From Metaphire vulgaris (Eukaryota; Annelida; Clitellata; Crassiclitellata; Megascolecidae): a stretch of 64,000 nt of DNA. The stretch covers positions 8,054,890 to 8,118,889 of the forward strand of contig CM030845.1 of assembly GCA_018105865.1 (NCBI GenBank), in the 5' to 3' direction. The notes beneath the pieces were generated by a model. That model was not told the DNA's origin and ran no database searches. It was given only the letters and a program-made list of their open reading frames with translations. The position numbers and the translations under genes were made by a program. Below are positions 41,935 through 53,561 of this stretch, in pieces (position 1 is the stretch's first letter; every line of letters starts with the position of its first letter).

Positions 41935-42999
41935 GTATGTCTGAGTCTACTTCTAAAGAACAAGAAGAAGAAAGAAGAAGAAGAAGAAGAAGAAGAAGAA
42001 GAAGAAGAAGAAGAAGAAGAAGAACAAGAACAAGAAGAACAAGAAGAACAAGAAGAACAAGAAGAACAAGAAGAAGAACAAGAAGAAGAACAAGAAGAAG
42101 AAGAAGAACAAGAAGAAGAACAAGAAGAAGAACAAGAAGAAGAACAAGAAGAAGAACAAGAAGAAGAACAAGAAGAAGAACAAGAAGAAGAACAAGAAGA
42201 AGAACAAGAAGAAGAACAAGAAGAAGAACAAGAAGAAGAACAAGAAGAAGAACAAGAAGAAGAACAAGAAGAAGAACAAGAAGAAGAACAAGAAGAAGAA
42301 CAAGAAGAAGAACAAGAAGAAGAACAAGAAGAAGAACAAGAAGAAGAAGAAGAAGAAGAACAACAAGAAGAAGAACAAGAAGAAGAACAAGAAGAAGAAC
42401 AAGAAGAAGAACAAGAAGAAGAACAAGAAGAAGAACAAGAAGAAGAACAAGAAGAAGAACAAGAAGAAGAACAAGAAGCTAACCCGTGGCTTAAACTCGA
42501 ACCCCAGCGTGATACCAAATACCCAGAGAGAGATCGGGAATTTGATTTCGAATGGTTTTGCTGCATAAATGTTAAAAACAGCAATGAAATAAGGCAAGAA
42601 CGGTATTCGATAAAATCTAGTGAACCTGGGAAAACTTTTGAGGCAGAACTTTTGTTTGGTCCATTGAAAGAGAAAGGAAGTGGGTGCCGTTGCCATCGAG
42701 TCGCCGAACACATTCACGTTATTATTACATTTATGGAATCTGTCTCAAGAAAAAGTGCCTTCGACGGGTCATGCTATGCATTCCATAGTCTTGAGCTGGA
42801 TCCAAATCACAAAGACGGTTTCTCCTGTCTGGCTAGTGTCTTTAGCCGAGAGCTTTTGTTAGCAACAAATATGTTTAATCCAGCGCGTAGAAGATCGAGT
42901 CTGAAGCGTCGCAACGAAAGCAATTTTGTAATCGATTGCACTAAGATTAGCAGATCACATCTGCTGAAACAGACCACCGTTTTTAACATAACACCATGA
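41935..42999 (+). CDS. Open frame: Glu/Gln-rich repeat plus unique C-terminus, unknown
   Basis: One frame is open from 41935 through the whole (GAA/CAA)n array, read as EEEQ repeats, and continues 173 codons into non-repetitive sequence to TGA at 42997-42999. The unique part includes ANPWLKLEPQRDTKYPERD, FDFEWFCCINVKNSNEI and KTFEAELLFGPLKEKG. It has no ATG in the open part, so it would need an upstream exon. TTTCTTTTCAG at 41907-41917 is followed by a stop in this frame. I do not recognise the protein. It may be a terminal exon of a host gene or a chance opening. Confidence 0.3.
   Translation, partial: VCLSLLLKNKKKKEEEEEEEEEEEEEEEEEQEQEEQEEQEEQEEQEEEQEEEQEEEEEQEEEQEEEQEEEQEEEQEEEQEEEQEEEQEEEQEEEQEEEQEEEQEEEQEEEQEEEQEEEQEEEQEEEQEEEQEEEQEEEEEEEQQEEEQEEEQEEEQEEEQEEEQEEEQEEEQEEEQEEEQEANPWLKLEPQRDTKYPERDREFDFEWFCCINVKNSNEIRQERYSIKSSEPGKTFEAELLFGPLKEKGSGCRCHRVAEHIHVIITFMESVSRKSAFDGSCYAFHSLELDPNHKDGFSCLASVFSRELLLATNMFNPARRRSSLKRRNESNFVIDCTKISRSHLLKQTTVFNITP
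41955..42477. repeat. (GAA)n/(CAAGAAGAAGAA)n array, about 520 bp
   Basis: Pure GAA at the left passes into a higher-order 12-bp unit CAAGAAGAAGAA repeated more than 25 times with few exceptions. It is nearly all purine on the plus strand. All frames are open through it, which generates spurious ORFs on both strands. Confidence 0.97.
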
Positions 43000-43037
43000 C
43001 CTTAACAGAAACTTAACAGGGTTTCGGAGATTTTAAC

Positions 43038-43145
43038 GATCAATCAACTTCTATAGCGCCACTATCATAATGCCCAGGGCATCAGCCGATGGCGCACCAA
43101 ATCCAAATAGCATTAGAACCAGGTCAAGCCAGAAGATCAGTCCGA
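43038..43145. repeat. Dispersed 'TATAGCGCC' repeat fragment
   Basis: ATCAATCAACTTCTATAGCG followed by GCCCAGGGCATCAGCCGATG recurs in similar form at 13025-13080, 17066-17130, 29840-29900 and 47420-47470. It is a decayed multicopy element of unknown type. Confidence 0.6.
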
Positions 43146-43454
43146 AACGGCGAGAGCAGAGCTACATATAAAAATTCTTTGGAACTGCTAAAAACGTCAT
43201 GATTCAAATAGAGGAAATTAAGTTTTCGCTATTGTGAGCAATCCTCATGACTCACGCATGGATGAGTTTGCAGAGTATCAAATTACACAGTTTAGGGCTA
43301 CTGTCCGACAATGTGTAAGTCTTCGAAAAGAGAATAATTCTTGTTAATTTTCTAACCGTATATGCGAATTGCATGGCTTTTATATTACTACGAACTACCA
43401 TAAATTATTTATTTATTAGATTATTTAAATTACACGAACGCTTCTATTGTTTAA

Positions 43455-44857
43455 CCCTAAACCGTTCATTGGGGTGCAATCTGCACCCCAGGCCGCTTCT
43501 ATGGCTATTTAAAGTGTTGTTGTTAAACTTTCAACAAAATCCTTCTAGGACATTGTCAGTGTACTATTTCTACATATGTTCAAGCCGTAAAATGAAAAAA
43601 ATATCGACATCAATTTTTGCCGGCACAAGTTCTTCGGGGGTGCAATTTGCACCCCAAAAAATGTAATTTGTTATGTTTTAATATGATGAATAAATTCATG
43701 TAATAAATGCAAATTATAACTGAAAAGTTATATATAACTACACTTTGGACATTATTTGGACCGTTTTAAAAGTCAGACAATTTGTTTTGCTTACATTTCT
43801 CATATTAGAAAATAAATGACAGCATGGCTAAGTGTAACGCAGCTGAAGCGCTTCGAGAGATTATGCGTCCGGATTCAGACAGTGATAAAGACACTAAAGA
43901 CAGTGTTGCGGATGGTGATGCCAATGATAGTGCAGATGGTGATTATTTGAGTGTAGCTGACACTCCTTCTGATGAAAAAGATCACCTATCCGAGGAATCT
44001 GAAGGGTCAACAATGTTAGCAACACATGGCTGTTGGTGGTCCAAAACAAAATCTTGAAATCATCCTTCATTATAATTCGACAAATAGTGGTGTAGATAAC
44101 ATGTATCATTAGGCCTGCAACTACTGTACAGTACTCCTGTAAGCGAAAGACCGACAAGTGGCCAATGGTCTTTTGCTTCCATTGCCAGTTTTGTGATCTG
44201 GACGTGCACTAATCCCGATTGGAACAAATTATCAAAAGCGATACGCCGTCGACAATTCGTCGCTATAGTCTCGACGAGTCTTTCTTTGAGCCACAGATAA
44301 GGAGACGTTTGCACAGTCAAACCCTGCTCAGAAAGACCTATCATGGATGCGATTTAACTTCTAGAACTTGATTCTGGATAACTATAAACAGGAAGAGTGA
44401 GACCAGCTCAGGTAAAGAGAACTCGGGGACGTTGCCTTGCCACCTGTGAGGGTGTGTCCGCGCGAGTTTGACAGGAAGACGCGCAAATTCTGCGATAAGT
44501 GTTTTAGACCGTACACTCTGTCAATAAGTCAAACGTACTGTAAGACAAATACGAGTAGATGTGCGATTTTGATATTTCATTGGCAGCAGCTTTGCACAGG
44601 ACGTTGTGAATATATATGGTATTCAATAACTGGTAGATAGTATGTGCATTTTGCAACCCGATACCTCTGCTGCCCCTTAGCTGCACTATCTCACTGCACA
44701 AATTAAGTATTATCATGCTATTTAGTGTTATTAATATATAATTATCTTCAGTTCATTCAATGTGAGCTTGCAGTCTTGAATTATGTCTGATAATAAGGAG
44801 GAGTGCAATTTGCACCCCAACCTGCAACGTAACTTTTTAGGAAGGATCAATTGAGGG
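43455..44857 (+). mobile_element. piggyBac-type element remnant flanked by TTAA
   Basis: TTAA at 43451-43454 and 44858-44861 flanks inverted ends CCCTAAACCGTTC and (minus strand) CCCTCAATTGATC. Inside lie an acidic N-terminal frame (43824-44057, MAKCNAAEALREIMRPDSDS D...), a piece like the late catalytic region (KTDKWPMVFCFHCQF, about 44145-44200) and a Cys-rich C-terminus, CPREFDRKTRKFCDKCFRPY (44454-44513). The acidic start, Cys-rich end and TTAA target are the piggyBac pattern. Most of the DDD core is deleted. The 19-bp palindrome GGGGTGCAAT(C/T)TGCACCCC occurs near both ends (43471, 43637, 44800). Confidence 0.82.
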
Positions 44858-45182
44858 TTAAAGCTGCATTAATATTTTAAGCATAACGCATGATGCTACT
44901 GTTTGCCTTCTTCGTTGTGATTCCCTATAGCCTAGGTCTAAATATTTAGACTGTATTCTGTTCTATTTAAATTCAATAAATTAACAATATCGCACAGTCT
45001 TTCATGTTTGTAGTAATCTTGGTTCTATGAAGAAATGTGTTTCGTCCTAATTAGCATAGGTTTAGCCTATAGCCTGGAAGCAAAAACCACAACACAGACC
45101 AAGGGCTCCAGGATTAGAGAGCTTGGCTCAGTTCACCTACTCTCGCCACCATTAATTCACACTGTAGTACAAAATAATAGTG

Positions 45183-45183
<1 letters not shown>

Positions 45184-45238
<55 letters not shown>
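45184..45238. repeat. (AAT)n microsatellite
   Basis: About 18 ATA units. Confidence 0.98.
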
Positions 45239-45239
<1 letters not shown>

Positions 45240-45460
45240 GTCAGAGCCTGAACATGAAAAATCATAGCAAGGATTTCAGTGAAACGATTAAAGAAAGCGT
45301 TATGCAGCGAGATTTCTAAGTGCCCGCGACTTTATCATTAATTGCTGAATTTATTCACCAAAGCAATTCAATCCCGTCCGCGGGGACGTTGTTTAGGCCT
45401 ATAGGCGACACGCATCCTCAATTTAAAGAGTTTTGCTTTTAAAAGGGACTTCTGCATCAG

Positions 45461-45827
45461 CAAGCCCGTCTTTATGTGTTGGAAATTTGACACTGTACCC
45501 GGGGCCCCGCGCATCTTAGGGACCCGGCGCACTGCAGTGTTTTCATGTTTTGACCTTTTTTGCTGATCTACTTCTGGAGGATAAATTAATGGAAAGATTA
45601 CGCACCAAAAGACGTGATGACCTTTTTAAGCTCGTCAACTTTTTCGAGCATCAGAAAAACTTATTTTCACCCCGCCGGGGCCCCTCATATATCGCGGGAC
45701 CATAGGCAGTAGGCACGTGCCTACCATTTGCCAATGCCTTAAAACGGCCCAGGATCCAATCCATCCGGGACCCCGCAGGCCGCCAGGTGTAAGAGGACTC
45801 ACACTGGTAAAAGACGGGACGGGCCTG
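45461..45827. mobile_element. hAT-type MITE related to 2496-2700
   Basis: Begins CAAGCCCGTCTTTATG and ends ...AAAGACGGGACGGGCCTG. Flanks TGCATCAG / TGCATCGG match at 7 of 8. It contains GGGGCCCCGCGCATCTTAGG. Confidence 0.7.
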
Positions 45828-46447
45828 TGCATCGGGTCTTTAATTAATCTGCCGATGCTATAAGCAGTGCATCATATCGTGAATGCTGCGCTGTTGAGAT
45901 GGAACCAGTTTCCTGAGCCCGAGAATCGCGGACGACTCTTTTGACAGACGATGCTTCGAGGTCAGTTCCGTGTTCCATCATCTCTCTTTTATCCTCTAGG
46001 TCTGCATGCAGTCCTACTGTGTACGCCTGGCCTTGACTTGACCACTCATATACACAATACAGTACATGTATCTAGGCCTGTTGATATTTCGTGCCTCTTT
46101 GGTTCAGCTATTATCTCTACACCGTAGCTTTAGGTAATATTTTTGTCAATATGTAGGTGTAAGTATTATTATGACTGCATTGTCTTCGAAATTTCTACTA
46201 ATTAATATCAGTTATACAGCCTTCCTATAGCCTGGAATTAAGTAATCTTATAGATATTTGTTGCACAGAATTATTGTAGCATCTATAGCATCAAAGACTG
46301 TATTTTGAAGATGGATTTATTAGTTTCAAAGCAATAGCTTATAAACGCGTGTGTAAAAGTATAGCACGTGTTATTGGCCCTGCTCCGAAATCTATTCCAG
46401 ATCGAAGACACCAGGGAGGAAGAAATGAGGACGCATGGGGCTCAGAA

Positions 46448-46626
46448 CAGTGGTTAATCTAGACTCCTGGATTCCGGGGAGAAACTGACAAGGCCGAGAG
46501 GGGTCGGCTAGGGGGCTTGGGGAGCGCTGTAAGTTGATCTAGTATGCCAAAATTTCCAGGGGAAATTTGAAATTTCCAGGAGGAAGGGCAATTCCCCTCC
46601 CCGGAAACGGCCTAGATTAAACCCTG
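46448..46626. mobile_element. MITE, TTAATCTAG family copy 2
   Basis: Left CAGTGGTTAATCTAGAC; right end read on minus CAGGGTTTAATCTAGGC. Flanked by a perfect duplication GCTCAGAA (46440-46447, 46627-46634). No coding capacity. Confidence 0.85.
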
Positions 46627-47471
46627 GCTCAGAAATAATCTGAGGGAATATCTTTACAGTTGAGCAGAAAATGAATTCAGAGTCTTTAGGCTAGACAGTG
46701 TCGCAATTTTCACGCATATTGTCCCGATTTAGAAGTTCGATGTGGTTGTCAACGGCTGCTGTAAGACGATATAAACCACGAAAATCAACAAGCCTATGCT
46801 ATTTTAAACCATTTTCTCAAATCAGTGGTCCTATAGTGATGCGAGAGAAAAAGGATTGGACCAATAGCTGTTGCGTTCATACAAAGAAACGCCTAACCTT
46901 GGATAACATATCCCATGAACAGACTTGTTGTTTTGATATTTCGACAAGGTCACCGCGAGGATTCTCCGCTGTGACTCACTCGACGGTTTGCTCCGAGGCG
47001 TACGCGTGTTTAATTAAGTTCTTCCCTCGAAGAGGCGATCAACAGCCATGGCGAGGACGGATCCCCAAATACTGAAATTCCGTCGGCACAATGACATTCT
47101 CGGCATCCGTGCACGGAAGCTGGGAAACTTGGCAGCTTGATGGATTGTCCAAAAGAATGAAAAAACGAGGAGGGAGACGATGTCTACTGGACGAGGAGGA
47201 GGAGGACGACGAGGAGGAGGAGGAGGAGGCGAGCACCACGACGGAAATGTTCAATATATATTCCGTCGATGGTGTTGAGTTCGCGTCAAAACTGCGTCAA
47301 CTCCGGGGCGAAGATTTGTGCGAGGAAATGTCAAACGAAACGTAGTGGAGACTCACTCTCCAAGTAGTGTTGCCACTGGAAGACAATTCGCTTAGAAAAA
47401 AAGAGATATTGTTCGGTGCTATCGTTCAATAGAGTTATCAACTTCTATGGCACCGCTATCGTAATCAGGGC

Positions 47472-47490
47472 CAGTGGCGGCTCCACCGGG

Positions 47491-47560
<70 letters not shown>

Positions 47561-47580
47561 CAGCAGCAGTAGTAGTAGTA
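47472..47580. mobile_element. MITE left end (CAGTGGCGGCTC family) running into (GTA)n
   Basis: CAGTGGCGGCTCCACCGGGG is identical to the start of 35396-35590. It then passes directly into about 30 GTA/GCA triplets. No right end is found. It sits inside a dispersed 'CTATAGCGCC' type repeat. Confidence 0.65.
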
Positions 47581-47599
47581 AAATTTCTGCTTACAAATC

Positions 47600-48665
47600 G
47601 TGCTTTTGAGGAATGAAAATCCGCTGCTACCAGTAACGGAAGTCCACTTTATTAGTTTTTTGATTTGGCTGCGCGTCGTATCTTCTGAGACGTGAAACAC
47701 TGATTTCATAAGGTGGAGTGTGGTGCGTCTTGGGGGCGGACGGTCTCACGCCCGCACCTCCCACCCCCTCTCACACCCACTCCACCCCCACCTACTCCGC
47801 CCACCGTCAAACCTTAGGACAACTTCTGTCGCGCGAAACGGCGAGTATCATGGCGGCCGTAATGCGTCGATGATTGAGTAGTCGCATAGACTGCGGGGAA
47901 ATTATCCGGCGACGTCCGAAGATAATTTCGTCCCATGATTCCGTTACGACGCGGCGACCGTGTACCGCCCCCCGCCCCCCCCCCCCGAACGCAAGGAGAC
48001 GAACCAGAGACGAGTCGTCAGACACACACACACGCGTGCGCGCAGGAATGTACGCACCCGCGTTTGACCACGCCGGAGAAGGTGGTTTCATCCGTACGGA
48101 AATATCGAAAGACAATAAACAATATCGAATTTCACGTCTCGAACACAACTCTGGTCTGCGCAAGGCGTTCCCTTACAGACCTCGTCGAAATACCCGAGTC
48201 AATAATATTGATATCGACGACGCACTGGAAGATCTACAGTACGATCCAGCTCCTACTGTACGACCTAAGGAATGGGACAGGGAATGATGGGGTTGGGGGC
48301 TGGGTGGGGTGGGGTGGGGGCTTTATCTGAGTGCACAATAATGGACTCTGTTTTGCTCTGAAGCATTCGATAAAATATCAATTCTCTCTCATCCGGAAAA
48401 TAAAGACGACAAGGACGAAAGAACTGCAACGGAAGCAATTGCATACCGAATTGCGTTCACCTTCCACCCATATAAGTGGTCGTTATATTATGCCGTGGCT
48501 GTTATGTGAGTCGTCGTTTCTCCTCGTATTTTCTGTCTGTGGATGGCTCTGTTTGGCGGTGGATTCGGGAGCCTCCACGTAGAGCGTGGCCTATTATAGG
48601 CAAGTTGCGAACATACGATGGCTGCGTTTACTGGAAAATAATACTGTAGAATCTCAACTCCCCCA

Positions 48666-48666
<1 letters not shown>
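47600..48666. other. CpG-rich stretch, no recognised gene
   Basis: Open frames on both strands (47807-48330) share no motif I know. G/C runs at 47970-47986 and 48290-48320 are low complexity. Confidence 0.4.
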
Positions 48667-48733
<67 letters not shown>

Positions 48734-48829
48734 CGGATAGGCCCTAATTAAATTTCAGTGACACCTACCCTTTTTAATTGATGCTTTTAATTTATACGGC
48801 GCTATGGCGGAAACGGCACCGCAAGAGCT

Positions 48830-48865
<36 letters not shown>
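48667..48865. repeat. (TA)n and (TG)n tracts
   Basis: TA at 48667-48731 and TG at 48830-48865. Confidence 0.97.
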
Positions 48866-48868
<3 letters not shown>

Positions 48869-49889
48869 AGCAGGAAATAGACCCCGCGGATGTGTCGCAA
48901 TGCTCAGAGATCAGAGTTCCGCATTGTCGAGCTAAAGGATCTTCTGATTTGTTCACCTCATGCAAAAGTCTTTAAAAATCTAAGTCTCCCAAATCGAAGT
49001 TCCGTCTTGGTAAAAAAATAGAAGAGATTTACACCTTTTAAATTACTTTATAATATAAAGCAATAGACATTATACAGTAGGTGACGACTTCTTCGGTCAG
49101 TTTCCATAATTGCTCCATTTCGTTTTCTAGTAGAATATCAGAGAGAGTTTTCAAGGCAAGTCACTGAACAGGTCCGTAAGCTAGATGCTCCTCGGATCAA
49201 GCACTGATCAGATACTATTGGTTAATAGTGATAAAACGGATATAGAACTACATGGTATCGGGGGAGGGGCTGAGAATAAGGTATATTCATATGATTTACT
49301 CGAAGATTTTTCGTCCAGAATTGCAAATATCTGGCGGCACAGAAGCTTAAGCCATTTGGACATACTCCACAGTGATGTACTGTATATGGTCACTGCTAGG
49401 CATCACGCATACCGACCACGTGACAGATTTTTTGTCGAAGAATCACGTGATGCGGACAGGCGTTGTCAAGAGTCGACTACGTCTACCGTTCTCGATACAT
49501 CGTTCCAATATTCTCGCGTGTACACAGTTCGTTTGTTAAGATACACTGCAATGTATACACTGTGCCCTGGGAAAAAAACGAACCCTACACATATCGCAAT
49601 GACTACCTCGAACCTGTACCGATTTGGACAAAATTTGAAACACCCAAAGATACATCTATTTTTGTCATTAGCGCGAGATTTCATTAAAATTCGTCTACTC
49701 GTTTGAGCGGTTTGTAACTTTTGCGATCAGCTGTCTCAGATTACAGTTTGCTGTCAATTCATTGGCTGGCGTCATTTTCTCCGTCATTGGGTGCGTTGAC
49801 AAACAAACACAATAATTTCAAGTGAGGGTCATAGTCGATTTAATTTTATATTAGAACTGAAATGAAGTCTGGAATTTTAAAAGAAAATA
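48866..49889. other. No recognised gene
   Basis: A 173-codon plus frame at 49185-49706 overlaps shadows in other frames; nothing is recognised and it is best treated as noncoding. Confidence 0.4.
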
Positions 49890-50040
49890 ATAATAATATT
49901 ATTATTATACAATTTATATAGCGCAGTAGCAAGGCTGATGCTTACAACAAGAGCGCTTACACACATCAATCATATTCAAGTCTAAATAAATAAGTTTTTA
50001 AATTCCTAGCGAAAAGTCCGGCGGAATCAGTTTTAGTTTG
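49890..50040. repeat. Dispersed 'TATAGCGCAG ... AGCGCTT' repeat fragment
   Basis: ATTATTATTATAC, TTTATATAGCGCAG and AAGAGCGCTTAC, then a region like TTTTTAAATTCCTAGCGAAA. Related stretches lie at 37317-37400 and 38620-38860 (AAGAGCGCTTTACA, GTTTTAAGGTTCCTAGTGAA). Confidence 0.55.
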
Positions 50041-50510
50041 GTTTTCATTGGTTTTCATAATAATTATCAAAGAGTTCCCTTTTTTCTCCGGACGCAGTGT
50101 ACAGAGACATATGCGACAATACTTTCTCATTATGCAGCAGGCATGCTCCGGCGTCCGGACGACGCAGCTGTTTTGTATTCCGGAGGCGACGCCGCGGCCA
50201 GCGGCGTACTGCCGGCTGGAACTGCGCTTGTCCAGCCGTAAGTCTTCGGCAGTCCCGGACGACAACGTCGACGACTACGACGACGACTACGACGACGACG
50301 AACCGTACAGGACGTCACGACTTCGTCAATAAACTCGTCAATTGATTGTCCGGGGGGGGGTGTCGGGGGTGTCACGATGGGACTTCTGACCGGGGCCTGG
50401 GCGAGTCCCCTTCGTTCGTTGTCTGTCGCGTCTAATAATAATCCACGAATGGGGCGCAAAGGCGAGCGTCTCGGCCGCGTCCTGTACGTCCGCTCAATAT
50501 TTAAAGAGAG

Positions 50511-50572
50511 CTGCTGCTACTGCTACTGCTGCTGCTGATGCTGCTACTGCTGCTGCTGCTGCTGCTGCTGAG
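50511..50572. repeat. (CTG)n repeat
   Basis: CTG/CTA triplets in a CpG-rich neighbourhood. Confidence 0.95.
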
Positions 50573-50830
50573 AGCTGCGATGCAGACGATGCAAGTTTCG
50601 GAAAGATTGTCGACAAAATTTTGCCGACTTTAAGAGTGGACATCAGTGTTTTATCCGGCCTCCAGGCCTTTGGGAGGGAAATTGACTTAGCTGGGTAGGG
50701 GGAGTGACACAGTTTAATGCAAAAATGTGTGTCAGTGCTAGGATGTTTGGAAGATTTTTTGTGGTCTGGGGGGAGTTAATCTCTTCCTAACAGTCCTGTA
50801 TAAAACATTGAGTGGAATTTCATTCGAACT

Positions 50831-50832
<2 letters not shown>

Positions 50833-50909
<77 letters not shown>
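50833..50909. repeat. (TA)n microsatellite
   Basis: About 38 TA units. Confidence 0.98.
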
Positions 50910-50911
<2 letters not shown>

Positions 50912-51666
50912 GTCAGCAATGACATTTGACACTAACCAAGCAGGTGTCAGGGTATCGGTTTGGAATCATCTTAGAACGGGCTAAAGTCTGCAGTCACAAA
51001 ATTTGCAGCGAAGTCGCGAGGAGATAATCTGACCAATGTACGCGAGTAGTCCATAATAATATAACACCGCCCAAACTGGCACTGTTTTGTCAGAAAATCC
51101 TATGGTCTGTATGCATTGACCAGTTTCGGCAGCGCTTTTTGGAGTAGGACCTCTATTCGCCTTTCACGGTTTCACATAACAAGACCTTCAATGTCATTAA
51201 TTTTCGCCTTCAGTTGTATACTATAAACGCTTAATAGACAGAACCTTCAGTTGTATACTATAAACGCACATTTAAGTCAAAAGCTCCTTTTCATTTCGGA
51301 ATCTTCTCTGCAAGGGTCGCTTGTGAGTGTGAGCGTGTGTGAGTTTGTGTTGTGTGTGTGTGAGCGAGCGTGTGTGCGTTCTACTTTCAAGCAGCAGCAG
51401 CAGCAGCGATGCTGTGAACGCCTTATCTTCCGTAATGGCTGCCAATAGGGTCATATATTTTCCTTTCTTCTACTTGGCGAAGAAAGTCTCATCTATCTTC
51501 CCCGAACGAGCCTTGGTTCTCCCATGACCGTCTGCGTGCTTGTGCGCGTCTCTGTGCCCGTGTCTGCCTCGGTGCGTCCTGTCGTTTCTCGCTCGGCTTA
51601 TGGACGGCGCGAGTCTTCGCCGTCGTAAAATTCCTTCTTCGCCTCTGATGATAAAATTTGCATTTG

Positions 51667-51669
<3 letters not shown>

Positions 51670-51745
<76 letters not shown>

Positions 51746-51880
51746 GAGAGAGAGAGACAGAGAGACAGAGAGACAGAGAGACAGAGAGACAGAGAGACAG
51801 AGAGACAGAGAGACAGAGAGACAGAGAGACAGAGAGACAGAGAGACAGAGAGACAGAGAGACAGAGACAGAGACAGAGAC

Positions 51881-51914
<34 letters not shown>
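51670..51914. repeat. (GA)n and (AGAGAC)n compound array
   Basis: About 33 GA units, then a 10-bp higher-order unit AGAGACAGAG repeated about ten times, then GA again. Confidence 0.97.
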
Positions 51915-51919
<5 letters not shown>

Positions 51920-52742
51920 TGTTTTCGCCTCTGCAGCAAAATTATATGGCGCCCTATCGTAAGCACTCAGACGATTTCGCGAATCATAAATCTGACGTCA
52001 TATTCAGGGCAGCCCCGTTCTGTCTGTGCCCCGGGTCTGTGACCTTCTGACCCGGGAATTGGTGCCAGCGACTCTGGCCGTTACCCCTTCTGCCCCAGAT
52101 CGAATAATTAGGCCGGGTCCTTAATTATTTCGTTCAGCTTTGCGGCACTTCTCTCGGTAAACGCTTGAGAATTTTATTTTCAAATAATGTGCGAATAGAT
52201 GATACAAAATATACATATTGGAAATATGCGAAATAAATAGAAATATCTATTATGCTCCAAAATATTAATTTAATTCTTATTATCTGCAGCACTCGGGACT
52301 CGGGAAGCACGGAGACTTGGAACAACGACTGCTCAATGGAAACGGTGTAATGGCGCCATCTATAACAAAACACGGAAAAGCATAGTTAGTTTTCATTCGC
52401 GTTGTTCGTGTTTTTTCGGTTGAAAATCGGTCCAAGATCAGATTGCATTTTGCGGATATTTGTACTGGCAAAATTAATGGTGTCTGCCGGTAAAACCAGT
52501 TTAAAAATTCTACGGGATTTTATCGGTAAGTTGGACAGTCTAAAATCTAAATCATTGCTGGTTTTTCTCTTACAGACGACTGCAAGTATGCATGATTTCA
52601 CTTCAGAAAAATAGAGTTCTACAGTATAAGCTACAGCTAAGGTCGCGTACTATGGCGTCTGTAAAACGGAGGGAGTTACTAGACCCTTTGGCCATATCAA
52701 AGGAAGGGCCAATGAATTTTTGCTGTCAAAATGTATCTAAGA

Positions 52743-53561
52743 CTTAGGCGGCGCACTCCTTTCGGGCCCGTCGGCCCAGGCCGGGATAGCCTACTATTAA
52801 AAGTACCCCGGCCCGCGATAGGTCGTGCTAGAGTACTTTTTACGAAGAAATGACCTTAAATTGTTTAATAAAATTTTCATTTTGTAATCTTACATAACAC
52901 GAAACCTCCAATTAATTATATCATTGCTTCAGTGCCGTGCACTGAGTCACTGGCGTTGCTTTGGCCGCACGCTAATTATTAACACGTTAGTTATGTTTAC
53001 AGGTACAGAAGGCCTGGTCTACTGCTTCCTTACTAATGCTCTGAAATAAAAGTGTTACTAAATGCAAATGCTGAAAACAGTGCTACTTAACCTTGTGAAT
53101 AAACATCTTACATACCTGACTCAGTGAGATACCTCCTTTTTAATTTTGTATAAAAAAGTATTTTAACGCATTTATTTCTTACAAATCACGCTTGAAAATG
53201 CATGTTGACTAGTTCAGTTCAGTGGCGTAGCCAGGATTTTCCGACGAGCAGGAAAAGGTCGTCACTTATTATAATTTCGTATTATTTCGCTTGGTTAGAT
53301 TAGTCATATAGTTAGGCCTATATGAGCGCTGACAGCCTATATAACTATATTGATACTTTTGCTTGCTTTCTTTTTCTTTTTCTACCTTAAATCCGATTTT
53401 GTCGCCCCTCAACCCGCAAAATAACCAAGAGGGTTCAACCCCCAAACCTCCCCCGGATAAGCAACTGGTTCAGTTAGTTAAGCACCACGACCCTTAACGC
53501 CACGCTGCCGCTATAATTGTAGACGGGCCGGGGTACTTTTTCTTGTCTTCCGCCGCCTCGG
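52743..53561. mobile_element. hAT-type MITE, GTACCCCGG family copy 2 (inverted, interrupted)
   Basis: Same sequence as 838-1231 on the opposite strand: ends CTTAGGCGGCGCACTCC and ...CTTCCGCCGCCTCGG, with an internal shared segment including CATGCATTTTCAAGCGT. Flanks ATCTAAGA / ATCTATAA agree at 6 of 8. It is enlarged by the nested element 53220-53467. Confidence 0.75.
53220..53467. mobile_element. hAT-type MITE nested inside copy 2
   Basis: Starts CAGTGGCGTAGCCAGG and ends with the rough complement ...CCGGATAAGCAACTG. It is flanked by a perfect 8-bp duplication GTTCAGTT (53212-53219, 53468-53475). Comparison with 838-1231 shows the host repeat continuing on both sides, so this is the younger insertion. 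Confidence 0.8.

Noticed and set aside
41838..42717. Long ORFs of Arg/Thr, Ser/Cys or Phe/Leu repeats on both strands
   Set aside because: They are frame shadows of the GAA/CAA array; only the Glu/Gln frame continues into non-repetitive sequence.
51540..52050. Glu/Arg-rich ORFs with possible coiled coil
   Set aside because: GA and AGAGAC microsatellite translation only.
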